Assembly: GCA_029891345.1 (NCBI GenBank)
Contig: CM057009.1
Location: 228,895,120 to 228,959,119, forward strand
Direction: 5' to 3'
DNA length: 64,000 nucleotides
Source of the DNA: Dryococelus australis
Taxonomy: Eukaryota; Arthropoda; Insecta; Phasmatodea; Phasmatidae
In this document: piece by piece, positions 39,100 to 50,871 of the stretch
Layout: each line of letters starts with the position of its first letter
Position numbering within the stretch: position 1 is the stretch's first letter
The notes under the pieces: generated by a model
What the model was told of the DNA's origin: nothing
Database searches by the model: none
What the model saw: the letters and a program-made list of their open reading frames with translations, nothing else
Made by a program: the position numbers and the translations under genes

Positions 39100-40020
39100 A
39101 CATCTTCAATGGGTAAATTATTATTAACAAAAATTATTTTTTAAACATCACAATAAAAAAAAGTAAAGAAAATTTAATTATTTTCTAAGCAAAAAATATA
39201 TTACTTTTATTCCACTTTCCACTTAAATAAAATATATGAGACTTTTCTTCCTTATATTTTTCAATTTTTAAGTTAACAAGCGTCTCACAATAATTTAAAA
39301 CTGATTGGTTTAAATTTTGTAACTTATCAACTATTTCTTTATCAAAAAATTGTTTATTGTACAGCATCTTTTCCATCTAATACATCAGCCATGTTATTAA
39401 TTCTGCGATTATGAAGAGAATCACACACTGTTGTGTAATAAAAAACTTGACGTAGTTGATCTTGTAAAGCAGAAACAATTATATTATATTTTGATTCTAC
39501 ATATGATTTTATATCAGAAACACTAGTGTTGTGTAATGCTTTGACATCAGTTTTTAAAGCATAGTCACAAGCAATAGTTTTATATTTTGAATCGACATCT
39601 TTTTAATGCATAATCAGTAACAATAGTTTTATATTTCGAATCTGTTTCTTTTTTTAAAGTCTCTTTTGCATTATTTATTCGCTTCACATAATAAGCAATA
39701 ATGATATTGAATTTTAAATTTATATATACTTTTAGAGCATAATCAGAAACAACATTTTTATATTTTGAATCAACATCTTTTTTTAAAGCGTAATCTGCTG
39801 TGTGTGTATATATAAAAAAATATTTTAATTTTATCTACATGTTCACCTATATTAAGAATTCTTTGTCGATTTTGTAAAATCAAAACAAGTGCTTAACTCA
39901 CTTTGTAAAGAAGAAACACTCGAATTGCATTTTCTATCTACATATGTTTTTAAATCTTCAGCAATTTTATCGAAATCTTTATTTAAAGATTTTATTAATG
40001 GTTTCCTAAATATATCTGTC
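39100..40020 (-). pseudogene. Fibre-like repeat protein of the Polinton
   Basis: The minus strand has imperfect 51-base (17-residue) repeats around 39556, 39604, 39731 and 39781 with a DYALK.DVDSKYKT pattern, preceded by a coiled-coil-like N-terminal part and followed by NNMADVLDGKDAV, which resembles the DAVNK motif of phage tail fibres, and then a Lys-rich end. Virion fibre or stalk proteins of Polintons have this kind of architecture. The function is inferred from repeat structure and neighbours only. Several frameshifts. Confidence 0.5.
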
Positions 40021-40021
40021 A

Positions 40022-40400
40022 TTTAATAATATAGAAATTATTTCATTAAACTTATATTCTCTTGAAACAAGATGTAATACAATTAAACATAGATGTCCAC
40101 ATATAAATGAATTAAAATTATTATTTCTATCATCATTATAATAAATGTTTCCATTCTGGAAATAATTAATTAAATTCTGGGAATATTGCCTCCAAATGGA
40201 TCAAAATTGTGAACATCATAATTTATTTAAAATAGCAAACCCAATTAGTGCCATGATTTGTTGAATTATCAAAATTAGCCACAGCACATTCATTTTTGGG
40301 CATATTTTTTGGTAATCCATCAATCATATAAACATTTCTGACATATTTAATATTAAATTTTTTCCATATTTTTCTATATCAACATTAGATAATGGTGATT
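40022..40400 (-). pseudogene. Polinton cysteine protease (Ulp1/adenovirus type) remnant
   Basis: Readable stretches: VYMIDGLPKNMPKNECAVAN, then GTNWVCYF at about 40231-40255, where the family normally has GTHWV with the catalytic His, so Asn (codon 40244-40246) replaces it; then NFDPFGGNIP, and at the C-terminus ICGHLCL (40084-40101) with the catalytic Cys. The order fits the adenovirus-protease-like maturation enzyme of Polintons. At least two frameshifts. It appears shorter than the usual 200 or so residues. Confidence 0.85.
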
Positions 40401-40483
40401 AATTCTAATTTTTTTTTGGTCTTCCTCATTTTAAACCCTTTCATGATTTATTTTCAATTGCTAGATTATGTCTCTGTTGTCCT

Positions 40484-40640
40484 ATTTTTTTGTATTTTTG
40501 CTGGTTTGTTCAACAGCACTATAAATTGCAGCAGCCTCTTCTAAAGCGGCGAGTACAGTGTAAATAATTCCTCCATGATGTAAAACATTGCCAGTTTTTT
40601 CTTTAGCCATTTTTGTAACTGTTGGTAATTGTAAAGTTAA
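40484..40640 (-). pseudogene. Small hydrophobic Polinton virion protein (possible)
   Basis: A readable stretch with KMAKEKTGNVLHHGG then an Ala-rich hydrophobic part (LAALEEAAAIYSAVE), between protease and PLA2-domain gene. Small proteins with a similar basic-then-hydrophobic layout occur next to the protease in Polintons. The family is not certain. Confidence 0.35.
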
Positions 40641-40829
40641 TTTGAAATTTTTGTTCTCTTACTTTTTTTTTTTTTTTGCAATTTGATGATCTGTTAAATA
40701 TTATCCTATAACACCTTTTTTTTTCCTCATAAGGAATATGAAATGTTATATTTGTTATCTTAATTTATAAGTAAGATATATTAATAATTTAATAAATTTT
40801 AATACCCTATTCTTATTTTCTTTTTGTAA

Positions 40830-41929
40830 ATATAGTTGAGGCAACAGCAGCAGGAGCAATTTTTTCACCAATTGGATTATATTTATTTAACGTAATTTCT
40901 TTTGATTTTTTGTAAAACTTTATCTGCTTCATATCTAGAATCTTAATATTTTTGATCTTGCTAAGCAATATCATGATATTTGCATGCTTCATCTAATTTT
41001 TTTACTCCTTTATAACCTCTTTCAAGTGTTTCTTTTAATTTTGTAAATGGACCACAATAATTATAACAGGGCAAATGTAATTTGGGCAAATTAAAATTGT
41101 TTAGTTCCCAGTTTATCACACCTTTTCCGTGATGTTCAGAATTCCAAAATTTGTGTGGAATAACATTTAAAAAGATATTATATGCCTTTTGGAATAATTA
41201 TAACAAATTCAGAAAATTTATTGCATAACATATTCATTAAGCTCATGCTTTCATAGTAAAAACTATTATTTCCAGCATTCCATTCAAACATATTCTATGG
41301 GCATATTATTATATTTTTTATGCCTTCTCCAGATATAGGAATTCTTGGAGAAACCATTCTTTCCGGTGTATTTGGTATTGATAGTGACTGTGAATTATTT
41401 ATATATTCACCATAAATTAAACTAATTATCTTAATATACTTTGTATTGCTACTTGAACTTGGATTATTCATTTTCTTATAATGAATATCTTTTTTAAATA
41501 TAGCATTCGTTGCTGAAATAGTATTGTGTAATTTTTAAGGTCAACAACAATATTAACATTACCTTAGAGTTGTTCATAAGTAGTTTTTGTTAACAAATTA
41601 ATAAGAACTTCTGTTAATTAATATTTTTTATTTGTGAAACATAAAAAATTACCATCTAGTTTTACTTTGGTGTCGCCAATTTCAAAATATTGACCAACTC
41701 ATCGTAAACAAAATTTCTCATTAATATAATTAATATTTTTAGCAATTTCTTTTCCGATATGTATAGTGGAAACATCTGCTATATGTGGTAAATTTTTCAA
41801 TGGTACAATTCTCTTTTGCTCTTCCAATTAGAACGAAATCGTTTTATTTGCAAACAAAGGTAAAAAATATTAAGTAAGAAATTTATTTTCAAAATATCTT
41901 CAAAGTTCAGTTGTATCTTAAAAATCCAT
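40830..41929 (-). pseudogene. Polinton protein with phospholipase A2-like domain
   Basis: Starts ATG at 41927-41929 (MDF, then a stop). The N-terminal two thirds carry a domain common in insect Polinton-like proteins (I recall it as DUF8207; name unverified): IGDTKVKLDGNFL, then NKKY and TNA-type elements, then an AGNNSFYYES stretch. The C-terminal part has PCYNYCGPFTKLKETL and DEACKYHDIA with the His-Asp pair at 40970-40975, then RYEADKVL, the arrangement (YCGP, D..C..HD.A, AD..L) of parvovirus VP1-type PLA2 domains. Such domains breach endosomal membranes during entry in parvoviruses; here the role is inferred. Stops and frameshifts are frequent, one directly after HDIA. Confidence 0.75.
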
Positions 41930-41944
41930 AAAACCTTCATCTTA

Positions 41945-44900
41945 TTCCACATCTTTCTCTAGTATCGGTGCGCTGTCCATACGAGCTCCATCGCATCCAC
42001 AGATAGTTGAGCAGTCGATACCTATCTTCCGGCATTTACATTAGCCACCATAGCCAGTAGCACAACGGCAAATAATTGAATTCAGGATGCTGTCAGGAGC
42101 TATTGGAGCCGTTGTTTTGGCGGTGTTGAGGACTCCGCCATCGTATCGTGCCCAACCTCCTATGTTCTGGATTGAGAGAGTAGTTGTCAAGCCATTGTTG
42201 TGTCTGTAAATACACTCTGGAGAGTGTTGCTTGGCTGCACCTTTGGTCGGTGGCAGTGAAGCTAGATTGGATTTCACCTTGGTGGAGGATTTCACGAAGC
42301 AGTTGTGTCGGTTATTGTTCAAATCACATTCACTCTGTCGGGCCTGGTACAGAGTGAGAAACGTCTCATATCCAGCTTGGGCTACTGCATCAGGTGTTGA
42401 TGTGGGGTCAGAGAATATGTCAGCTATGGCTTTAGTCTCATTTGGCAATTTTAGGAAACACTTCAGGATAGACAATTTACTTTTGTTGAATGTCTCACAT
42501 ATTGTGTCACGCCCTGTGAAACTGTGGACGAAGAGGATAGATCCACTAAAGGGTAGCTCCTGCAATTGTCTGGTGGAGTATACCTTGTCCTCAATATTTC
42601 CTCTTCCAGGCTTCATGAAATATACATTTCTGTCTGGTGATGTGAGAGCTGTTAGTAGGACGAGCAGGTCAACATCTTATCCAATAACAACCACAGACGA
42701 ATGAGAAGTAACCTTCTTTAAGTCACATCATACGATACTATCATCAGCATCTCCTTTAGCAGTACTTGCCTCTATCGTTCTAGCAGTCAATGTTTCAGCT
42801 AAAAACTCTATTGGCTTGGTCTTCTTCTCATTGGCAAGAAAGTTCTCCTTCTGAACAGTGGCTAGCATACTTTCATCAAAGATAACATCCACTGATGTTT
42901 TACATGTTCATCTCTGCTTCTGTTCAGCGCATTTAGTGGAATTAATGTATTCATACCCATCAAAAACTACTGCAGTGTTGGCAATGTAATGATTGACAAG
43001 GTATAATACGTACTGCTCGCAGATGGAAAAGAACTTGGTACCAACATTCCACTTAACTCTAAGAAGGAGGAAGCCACAAATCACTACAGTGTAACTCGTT
43101 TTGAGGTCTACTGAACTGCTGCACAAAGGGAAGGCATCGTACAGAGCTGACATTTCAGTTTTCCGCATACACCCTTCGTCAAACAGAGTCATTAGTTATG
43201 GAGATAACTCATACTTCAAGAGGTCTGCTACATCCTCATCTCTTTCCTTGTTTATCAGCGTTCTTTGAAAAATCATCAAAGGGTCGACCACCAATGTTTC
43301 ATTGTTTACTTTAATAGTATTGCTCATAGCAGCCAAAGGAACTACTGAATTCGTCTTAGATTGTTTAATGTCTGCAAAGTTCGTCCCAACGAATGTTCCC
43401 GTTGTACAGGAGCCAATTTTCTTTGTTTTGTGACAATTTATGTTGCTCTTTCCTATTACCCTGGTCAAAAGGGACATGGTATAATCACGTACAGGAAAAT
43501 GAGTATGGTCTGCCAACCATTGAGTAAGCTTTCCTCTATTATAATAATTTCTGTTTATTCGTGACGCACGAAAGTCAACATGTTGTTCTCCACTCGTAAA
43601 ATGGACGCCGGCAAACACCTCCAGTGACAAAAATATGGCAGTTGCAGTGTGCGCACCTCCAACCCACAATACAGAATCACTCAAACCTATCCCTCGTGTT
43701 TGTCCTCCTTTGCTTTTCATGACGAACATCAGTGTCTGCTCAATTGCCATGTCAGACCACACCCCTGCCCATAGTGTGCCACTTCTATTTATGCTGAATT
43801 ATGCAAAATCTTTGCACTGCTGGTTTAGATTTGGGTGGCGATTAGGTAATGACAGCATGTCCTGCACATATAGATGTGTACATTTTTGATAATGAAAATG
43901 CCCACTGGCGTAAAAGTATGGGGTCATCTGTTGGGCACATGATAGGTGACCTTGCCAATCACCACAACACTGTGATGCATTGAACTTTTTCATTAAGGCA
44001 ATCATATGGAAATACTGTACCCACAAAGCTGCTGTTTGGTCCGTTATCTTTCAATCTTGAAAGCGCATTGATCAACTTCTCTTGAACATAGTTGAGGGTG
44101 GTATTTCAGCAGACTTTTTCTGGAGTCCATTCTTCCTGGGATCGGAGTTATGTTCATAATTTCTTGTTGTTCTTTTGGTGTAAAACTGGCACCTTCCAAA
44201 ATTATATGTACTGAAGTAGTATGGAAAAGTAACTGGCCTCTAATAGATCTGCTGTAAGCCTTTCCACTCAACATTTTATCAACTGAATTGGGAGCGAAAA
44301 CATGGCACAACAGGTCTTCAGCCCACTTCCTGCCATTGTTTGGCCAATATACCCCAAAAAAGACATTAACATATGAAATCCTCCGAGTATAATTTCAACT
44401 TTGTTAAGGAAAGGATCGTTGGAGTAGGAATATATGATTTCCCGAGCTTTTAAGTACAGTGGCTAATCCATAGTTACGAAACAAGTGGTCAATCCAACAT
44501 GAGTGGCATCTTTTGCAACATATCTGAGGCCAGTGTACAACGTGTCGTCATCGCTCGGCGGTGAATTTATGAATGGATGGGGTACAACTGTAATTTTTTC
44601 AAAATTAATTGGCTCACACACCAAATACATGAAACCCTTCCATTCTGGAATCTCTGGCATCTTTGGGGTGGTCTGGCCTGATAGCCATTTACCACACATC
44701 CATAATGTATCTGGAAGACTCGGTACGAGTGCATCGCGAGGAATATGATTCAAAGTCTTCACATCCTGAACCGCGACATTCTGTAACCCCATTTCTCTAC
44801 ATTATCATAAGACTGATTTCTTAAGCACCCAACTTTACTACTTCTAGGGCAGGAGGAGCTGATGTCAGTCGTTAAATCTCATCTGATTTAGGAAGAGCTG

Positions 44901-46143
44901 CTGGAGTAACACATTTGATGACTCCGAAAATATGAAAATATTAAGTCCATCTAAAGTGGCAACATTTAAATCTGCATTGTCGAAAACATATTGGCAAAAT
45001 GTTTTCGCAGGTGTAGGTTTCTGGGGATGGTAGATGGACGACAGTTCCAGTTGTTGAACTTCGTATTATGACGCGCTGAATCCTAAGCCAGTCAGTAAAT
45101 TAATCAATTTCCTTGACCCGAATTTTCTGGTGAATGAAAAAGGCGATACCTATGAGTACCGGGGAAAGAAATGATCGTGGACGGACTGCTGAAACCATGG
45201 CGTGGGAAATGCACACTCCTTTCTTCGCAGCTTCCTCTTTACTCCTCCTTCTCCTCTTTGGGATGAGCACAGGATTGATTATTATGCTCATTAAAGATAT
45301 AAAGCGGTGCAACCGGGAGGGGGGGTGATATATTGGGACATATCCCCCCGTAATCGTTCAGAATTTTCTCACCAACATCACGAAAGCATACAATCATTTT
45401 ATGTTTACGGATCTTACTGAAAACGATTCTTTCACCATATTTTTCCACCATTTTAACGATCGCCCACTTTATGACTGGCTTTGCCCCACTTATCTGATCC
45501 ATCAACTCTACAATGGAATACTGGTCTTTATCCAGTTCATCCAGATAACGGGATATCTCTTCCGCAGCTTCACCAACATAATCTTTCTGCGGCCTGCCTC
45601 TTTTTTGCCCAGTCGGTGCTTTAACCAAGAGGAATTTTTTATAGCATCTGCGGCATGTTAATCTCCTACGTTGTTTATGCGCCTCAAAACTGTTTCTCCC
45701 CAATCATCATTTCGAGCATGAGCTTGCTTTGCTACAGTTCTGTCAAAATCAATTGATCGCACATGGAACACTTTACGACGGTGGACTTTTAGTTTCTTCG
45801 AATTAATATGAAACTTATCGTCAATGTTCTCTGTGTATAGAAAACATTTAGTTAAGAATTTAAATTGGGGTTGTGTTGAACGCAAGGAAGTGGCAGAACC
45901 CGAGGTAGAAGGATGTGATAATTTACCTGTTCTATTGATATAGGGAGGTCTTGTGTACTGTTTTCTGGACTCCACATGAACCCCTGTTTCGCTCGCTCTA
46001 AACAAACTATCTTTTCCATCTCTTCTTGTAAGTTTAGCACTTAACAACGTTTTAATCAATTTTTCACTGACACGGTTTGTATCACTTTCAGCTGATTCCT
46101 CGCGTATTAAACACTTTTCATCCATTCTGAATGCCTTACACAA
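41945..46143 (-). pseudogene. Academ-like transposon protein with XPG/FEN1-type nuclease region
   Basis: One long broken gene, about 1,300 codons. Order from the N-terminus: Ser/Arg-rich region with a Cys-containing block ending in a WGETVLRRI stretch (46143-45660); a DQYSIVELMDQI block (about 45530); CFVTMD (44470); FVTMD-following block with LGGFHMLMSFLG (about 44370); YASGHFHYQKCTHLYVQDM (about 43890); WSDMAIEQTLMFVMKSKGG (43762); an N-terminal nuclease-like part at 43192-42908 with GFLL and VVFDGY; KGDADDSIV (about 42750); then VVIG, stop, DVDLLVLL (stop codon 42677-42679); LFVHSFTGRDT; LASLPPTKGAA; and a Cys-rich tail to about 41960. VFDG, GDAD and DVDLLVLL match the XPG/FEN1 metal-binding core. 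I recall such proteins as Academ transposases (AcademX type), from memory. Confidence 0.7.
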
Positions 46144-46450
46144 CCTTACTAAACTTGAAGAATAGCACCATATCGTCTGAGTTCGATGAAATAAGACGGA
46201 AGACTGAGGACTATCTGGATACTATAAGAGTAGGGGATATGTGGAAGGGAGATGGGTCGTGAACTTCTTATCTTGAAAGGAACGAAGGAGAGCTCCGACC
46301 GGCAACTGGCCCCTGCCTCGACCACCTGACTCGCCTACACGCCAACAGGAAAACATTTATCGAATCTAGCAGAATCTCGAGATTAACCTTATAAATTCAA
46401 ATCGCTCTAACTTTTGACCAGTAGAAGATAAATTTGTGTGTGTGTGTGTT

Positions 46451-46453
<3 letters not shown>
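46144..46453. other. Region upstream of the Academ-like gene
   Basis: Presumed 5' flank. No promoter or terminal inverted repeat could be matched to the 41.9 kb end. Confidence 0.3.

Positions 46454-46530
<77 letters not shown>
46434..46530. repeat. Compound microsatellite (TG)n-(TA)n-(CA)n
   Basis: TG repeats at 46434-46450, about 33 TA units at 46454-46520, then CA repeats to 46530. TG and CA are complements, so the block is a near-perfect palindrome. Confidence 0.95.
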
Positions 46531-49500
46531 TACTTATTTATTTATTTATTTGAAGCTAATTTAATGCTCTACCATTTTCTTTCCAACGAAAAACGTTAGG
46601 TGTAAAAACTTTTTTTTAAATTATACATTTGTGCCGGTGGATATCCCGGAAATGATAAGAGATAGGAACCAATGTATCCATATAATTTTATAAGGAAATT
46701 AATCCTCTTTCATTGCGCTACCGTATAAATTTTCTGTACGGCGCATTATTTTCGTGTTGTGAACGGAAAAGTGAAAAAAGGGACTATTAAACTCCCCCCC
46801 CCCCCCCCCCCAAATACATTTCCGTGGACCGGAAAATCGATAGGATTTTATTATATATTTTTCAGGGGACCTACTCCTACAAATTCCAAAAACTATTGGA
46901 ACTACATGTTTCAGTAAGTCTATTTTTCCTATTTTGCCTGGACTATTTTGTCTGCTTAGTGTAATGTGTTCAACTAAGACAGATAATTGAGCGTATTTGT
47001 TTACATTTCTTCTGACTGTGCCTCTGTACTTCCTTTCAGTCATGAAAACTTGAAGCGTTAATGAAATTCAATGTTTGGTGGTAATGACCCTGAATTTCTG
47101 CTTTTACGGGGCGTACTTCTTACGGGGAAGCGCGGCTGACACAAGCGAGTTTGTGGGCGCATAACCGACAGCCTGCTTGATACCCTACAGCTTACCTAAC
47201 GTGGCTTTTTGATTACTAAACTTTATTGAAAAATGAATGTCATTAATACATCAAAATTAAGTTTTATGTTTTTAATTTGTCAAACAATTGAATCTCCGTC
47301 TGTTACAGTTATACATGATTATTACAGTTATCATGGTATACATGATTTCGTGGATACAATTATTTTGTAGCTGAAAGGAAGACACGATTATACATTTGTA
47401 TACAGACAAAAATTATATATATATATATGTGTGTGTAAATAGAAACACTTTGGTGTTTATATAATGATTATGGTACTCACGAGGAAAACGTTATTAAAGT
47501 TATTGTAGTAATTTAACACTTGTACACGTGTTCATTGGAAAAAGTGTCTACCTTATAGTGAATTATTTTAAGTGTAAATGTAAGTAGAAACATTCTTAAG
47601 CCCTTAGCTTAACATTTTTGCAACCAGTACAATCATTTCAATTCCATGGACCTTAAATTAATTTAACCTTCATTAGTTACTAACTTCTTAAGACTAGTAT
47701 TACATATATGCACATAGAAGTTATGCTTGGATGTATAGATTAAATTGAATAAAGAAACGCAGATTTTATTCCCTAAGTGATCTGTTATTAAACTTCTTAA
47801 CAATCTGTTGCCCATTTTCTACGTTTCCTTACTTGGGTATGGGGTAAGGGAAAGTAGTACCATAACTTATACTTATAAATCATCCAGTTTATACATAAAA
47901 TATTTTAAATAGTTAAATTATAGATTACTTTAACCAATGTAAAATATATTCTATCTGTGGTCATAATAGGTTACAAGGTATTGGCATGTATGCTGCAAGT
48001 TGACCAAGTAATCAATGTTTAATTTCAGTCATAGTATTTTAACATAATCGTATTTAAGATTGACTTAACATGCCTAATAATTATGCTGCAGGTTGCCCAA
48101 GTAATCAATGTTTAATTTCAGTCATAGTACTTTAGCATAATCGTATTTAAGATTGACTTAACATGCCTAATAATAGTATTATGTCCACTGCAGATAGTGT
48201 GGGTCAAATTAGACAATAATAAAGGAATATTTCACCATTACTATCCAAAAGTGTGTAAAATTTTCATCTTGATAGGTTAGCAATAAATGCTGTATGGACT
48301 ATTGGCATAGAATAGTCAAGATATTACACGTTTAAAAATGCCATGTCCTTTTTTAAATTATTGCTTTCTGTTTATATGGGAATGGCTAATTCAAGATAGA
48401 ATTATAATGGATTACCCTCTGTTATTCTTTTGTGTAGCATAATGAATTTCATTTTGTGTACATACATGTCTGTAGTATAATTGCAGTTTATTACTGTTTA
48501 TTATAATTATAATATAAAAATAATTTTGTTATATGCTATAGGAACTGCCTTGTTGTATATAACTTCCTAATGCCGGCATACTTATGTTTTATTTCGTTTC
48601 TTAATAATTACATTCTCGTCACTGTACGCGCTAGTGTATTATATGTCGTTTCTGTATCATGTGTGTGTGATTGTGTAAGTACCAGTACTATTGAGTGTAA
48701 GATTATGTTAGTGTATATGTTAATTAGTTTCCGCTGTTTTATCTCATAATGCTTTGTTGTATCTTATGCGCGCATTGATGACATCACCGCGAGTGGCTGT
48801 TCGGCTGCGCGCTGAGAAGATCGCTGTACCCAGTGGCGTAGACGGCATGTCTGCACGTCGGCGCTCGTAGTTGTTGCGTTGTCCCTTTAACACTTTCAAG
48901 CTAGATGAACATTTTGAAGCAATGAAACATATAACATTTACTTATTACATTTATTCTGTGTCTAACACTTTTAATATAATTTCCATTTCTAATTACAATT
49001 TTTATGTGGTAAAAGGGGATCACGCTTTGGGCGCTTGTTTGAAAACAATTTTGCGTGAAATGAACACGCGGTATATTGACAGAAAGTCCGGTGGCACGTT
49101 TTGAAGTTGCAGTACCAGCCGCTTGCGATGCGGAAGTCCGCTCCTCAGTGTGTCTGCTGAGAGAGTGGAATGTGTCGACATGTGGGAAACGAGGTCGTGC
49201 CGAGCGGCCTGTGTCCTGGGTGCGTGACAGCAAGCTTCTCTGCGCTCTGAATCAATCAAAAATTGCATACATTTCACTTAACTTATTATTCCGCTGTACG
49301 ACTCTATATTTTGCTACAAAACTTTTTAACACCCCATAATTTACATTATTTCGACACCTTTGTAGAAGTATCTCGCCCCTGTCAACTTACAATCAATATT
49401 CATCATTATTTAATTTATGAAATATAATTTATATTTGTTATGATACCAAATTATATATATATGCCTTACGCAATTCTTCCATTTTAGTTTGCTAGTTACC

Positions 49501-50871
49501 AATGAATGTTACATAAACTGTTTGCTGTATATAATTGTATTTTATTATATATACACACAAAATGACTTTATGGGAGTTTCTCCTACATAGCAGCATACTG
49601 TAAATTCTCTTGCATTAATTTATAAAATAAACTACCTGGATTAGTTACTTGAATGGCCTATGCTTTCAAGCTTCAAATATTACTATGCCATGCTTGTTTA
49701 TATAAATATATATATATATACATACCATTTGTAGCATTTTCTTAGTAATTAATTCTATATTTAATGACATTTCAACCCCGTGCACTTTGCAACATATCAA
49801 TTTTCACCTTCACATTTCTCTAATGTGCATAATGGAAAACATTAATTTTAGTACAATACGCAAGTGTTACTATTTAATGTGTGCTTAATTTGAAGTAACT
49901 AAATACTTAATTTAGCTTTACTTATCACAACTATTACTTATGGCAGCCCATTATCTCTGTAAGACACTCTATCCGTGAGGGGTTTTTCACTTTATAATAG
50001 CCTTGTTGTATATTAGTGGCATCTGGTACATTATCGCAGCATAATCTGTACGCGACGAGCCATTTCTGCACCGCTAGTGCGACATATTGATCGTAACATT
50101 TTAACCCATTTTCACATTTCCGTTTCATTTCTGCCATTGCGTCCTGGAATGACTTCCAACTTGCCCTCTGTACAACTACACGTCTGAGCTCTGTTTTTTA
50201 CTTTTCGTATGTACCACAAAATGTTCTCACTCAGGCGGGAAACAGTGTCCTTAGAGTATGCCCGATATATCTAATGATAATGTGAATGAAATTGATGTGC
50301 GCTGGAGGGCAGCGTGGTGGTTTACACCAGTGCGTGCTCGGTCGCACTCGAACTGCTTGCTGCACAAGTTCTCTGATACGTGTGCACTCGTAACAGTGTC
50401 GTCACCTGCCCGCTAGTGAACTTGACATATGTTTACGTGAACTACGTGGCTGTAGTAATCTACCATGTTACCATCTACCATGCACACAAAATTTGTTCGG
50501 TACTGCAATTTGAGACACTTATTCTAGTTTCTATCAATTTCGTGGCTCTGACTATTTGTAATCTGATAAACTTATACAAGGGGCGTGATATGTGTACTTT
50601 CACTTGCAATGGCACGAAGTAACAATTCTTAATGTTATTATATTTAACCCTCGTTTCATTAGTTTTTCGCCTTACGCTCTTTATATTCTATCACTTTAAA
50701 CAATTATTACTTTTGTGTGGGAGGGAGGGGTAACAACTCTAAATGGGGGGAGGTGGTATCTACTATTCCTCACAACTGGTTTTGACTCTTTACTCGAATT
50801 AATTTCTTAAATTTCGATGTCACTATATTGAACTATATCAAAGCTGAGCGTGCTTTGAGGTCAAGTAAAGC
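46531..50871. other. Long AT-rich gene-free stretch
   Basis: No gene recognised in 4.3 kb. It holds a 19-base C run (46794-46812), short TA microsatellites (47417, 49453, 49707), a 93-bp tandem duplication (47990-48175), and a less AT-rich part at 48780-49250 that begins with a CAGTGGCGT word identical to the hAT terminus at 50872. Short frames at 48871-49339 on both strands overlap one another and look like chance. Confidence 0.5.
47990..48175. repeat. 93-bp tandem duplication, two copies
   Basis: TGCTGCA(A/G)GTTG at 47991 recurs at 48084 and the following 80 bases match with about four differences (for example AGTATTTTAACA against AGTACTTTAGCA). Confidence 0.9.

Larger units (their letters stand above)
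32424..41929. mobile_element. Maverick/Polinton (adintovirus-like) remnant
   Basis: Gene set and orientation: polymerase B (+), penton-like minor capsid (-), packaging ATPase (+), integrase with chromodomain (-), fibre-like repeat protein (-), cysteine protease (-), small hydrophobic protein (-), PLA2-domain protein (-). This is the hallmark set of Polintons, large self-synthesising DNA elements related to viruses. The major capsid protein was not found, although about 9.5 kb is covered. All genes carry many stops and frameshifts, and the region is markedly more AT-rich than its neighbours. Termini and the 6-bp target duplication were not found; the right side is abutted by the Academ-like gene. 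Confidence 0.9.

Noticed and set aside
39360..40000. CRISPR-like array from the 51-base repeats
   Set aside because: Repeats are imperfect, contiguous in part, and translate as a protein repeat; the DNA is eukaryotic.
42231..42704. 157-codon plus-strand frame
   Set aside because: Shadow of the Academ-like gene on the opposite strand, where conserved motifs are readable.
45401..45661. Plus-strand frame opposite the Academ-like N-terminus
   Set aside because: The minus-strand reading has the family pattern; this one has none.
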